Shown one piece after another: positions 63,777 to 64,000 of a stretch of DNA of 64,000 bases (positions within the stretch are counted from its first letter, which is position 1; the number at the start of each line of letters is the position of its first letter). The DNA comes from Bacteroidota bacterium. GTDB taxonomy: Bacteria > Bacteroidota > Bacteroidia > Chitinophagales > Saprospiraceae. The notes under the pieces are model-generated. The model ran no database searches. It saw only the letters and a list, made by a program, of their open reading frames with translations, and was not told the origin of the DNA. Where the stretch lies: the NCBI GenBank assembly GCA_029557915.1, contig JAKQHS010000015.1:30512-94511 (forward strand), written 5' to 3'. The position numbers were made by a program, and so were the translations under genes.

Positions 63777-64000
63777 AAAGTGTGTCAAAGTTTAAAATTG
63801 ATTTATTAACAAATTAAACAAACTTTGACAATGAAAAAGAAATTAGAACTATCAGAGGACCAGGAAGAAAAGTCTGGTTTTGACTACAAGAATTTTGAAA
63901 AAGAAGCGATACGGGGTTTGACTGAGGGCAAGGATTTAATTGGAAAGGATGGGGTATTAACGGGGCTGATCCAGCGAATCGTAAACGCTGCGTTGGAAGG
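63777..64000 (+). mobile_element. IS256-family element, left end, cut by window
   Basis: The segment before the transposase start contains an 11-bp perfect inverted repeat: TGTCAAAGTTT (63783-63793) and AAACTTTGACA (63820-63830), 26 nt apart and ending at the ATG. The outer repeat is the probable terminal repeat; the exact left boundary cannot be fixed without the right end. The inner copy may let transposase bind its own promoter. Confidence 0.75.
63831..64000 (+). CDS. IS256-family transposase, 5' part only
   Basis: The first 56 codons of a transposase are visible before the window ends. The pattern FEKEAIRGLTEGKDLIGKDG followed by LTGLIQRIVNAALEG is the characteristic N-terminus of Mutator/IS256 transposases, which move DNA with a DDE nuclease domain located further downstream. 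ATG start lies at the edge of the inverted repeat. Completeness cannot be judged. Confidence 0.85.
   Translation, partial: MKKKLELSEDQEEKSGFDYKNFEKEAIRGLTEGKDLIGKDGVLTGLIQRIVNAALE

Overview
The window reads as a chromosome segment of a Bacteroidota bacterium. A lineage near Saprospiria (Saprospiraceae, Lewinella or Haliscomenobacter relatives) is my inference. The evidence is a type III glutamine synthetase, DUF4271 next to uroporphyrinogen-III synthase, DUF2851 next to LpxK, a FecA-like and an OMP_b-brl-type TonB-family receptor, a RemB/Wzi-like barrel, weak Shine-Dalgarno sites, roughly half G+C, and 6-9 nt tandem arrays at gene borders. About 45 protein genes are supportable. I saw no rRNA, tRNA or CRISPR array. 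One insertion sequence (IS256 family) is cut by the right edge.

Layout. 1-1041: 3' end of a coiled-coil gene. 1042-4185 (minus): a three-gene operon coding for a small SET-domain protein, a D-Ala-D-Ala-ligase-like ATP-grasp enzyme, and a second ATP-grasp enzyme fused to its own SET domain. This is the best candidate for an undescribed system. 4749-5656: ECF sigma factor and a cysteine-free putative anti-sigma factor. 5685-8341 (minus): DM13 lipoprotein, YkgJ-type cysteine-cluster protein, gluconate-type permease and a tiny conserved protein. 8482-16022 (plus): ankyrin protein, DUF2911 protein, a 1005-residue PVC-type heme protein, a Rossmann protein and a PQQ dehydrogenase with a cytochrome c domain; two of these point to periplasmic oxidation of sugars or alcohols. 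16035-19622 (minus): DJ-1-like lipoprotein, DUF4271 protein, HemD and a VanY-like peptidase in one tight operon.

19689-31113: housekeeping genes smpB, a 54-residue ORF, cysS, glutaminyl-cyclase-like M28 protein, glnN, an exported hypothetical, a radical SAM protein, rnhB, and proA-proB. 31217-38261: an acetyltransferase and Lgt, an outer-membrane protein, formiminotransferase, a SRAP/HMCES protein, a class V aminotransferase and a membrane hydrolase-like protein. 38262-38778 is a repeat-rich spacer. 38779-44897: S9 and M1 peptidases, a rhodanese lipoprotein, a REP-like spacer and a PEGA-like lipoprotein. 45081-52611: envelope genes (WecB, GT2, DUF2851, LpxK, Wzi/RemB-like barrel, polysaccharide flippase). 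52714-58387: pterin dehydratase, amidohydrolase, aquaglyceroporin, a FecA-like receptor behind a palindromic metal-box-like operator, and an OmpH/Skp protein.

58451-61034: the two-gene core of the ligase-associated DNA repair cluster (MBL exonuclease and ATP-dependent ligase). The ligase has lost the catalytic lysine and other nucleotidyltransferase motif residues while its frame stays intact, so it looks like a pseudoenzyme. 61213-63708: an outer-membrane receptor, then a hexamer array and the IS256-family element.

All family calls come from reading motifs by eye; no database search was run.
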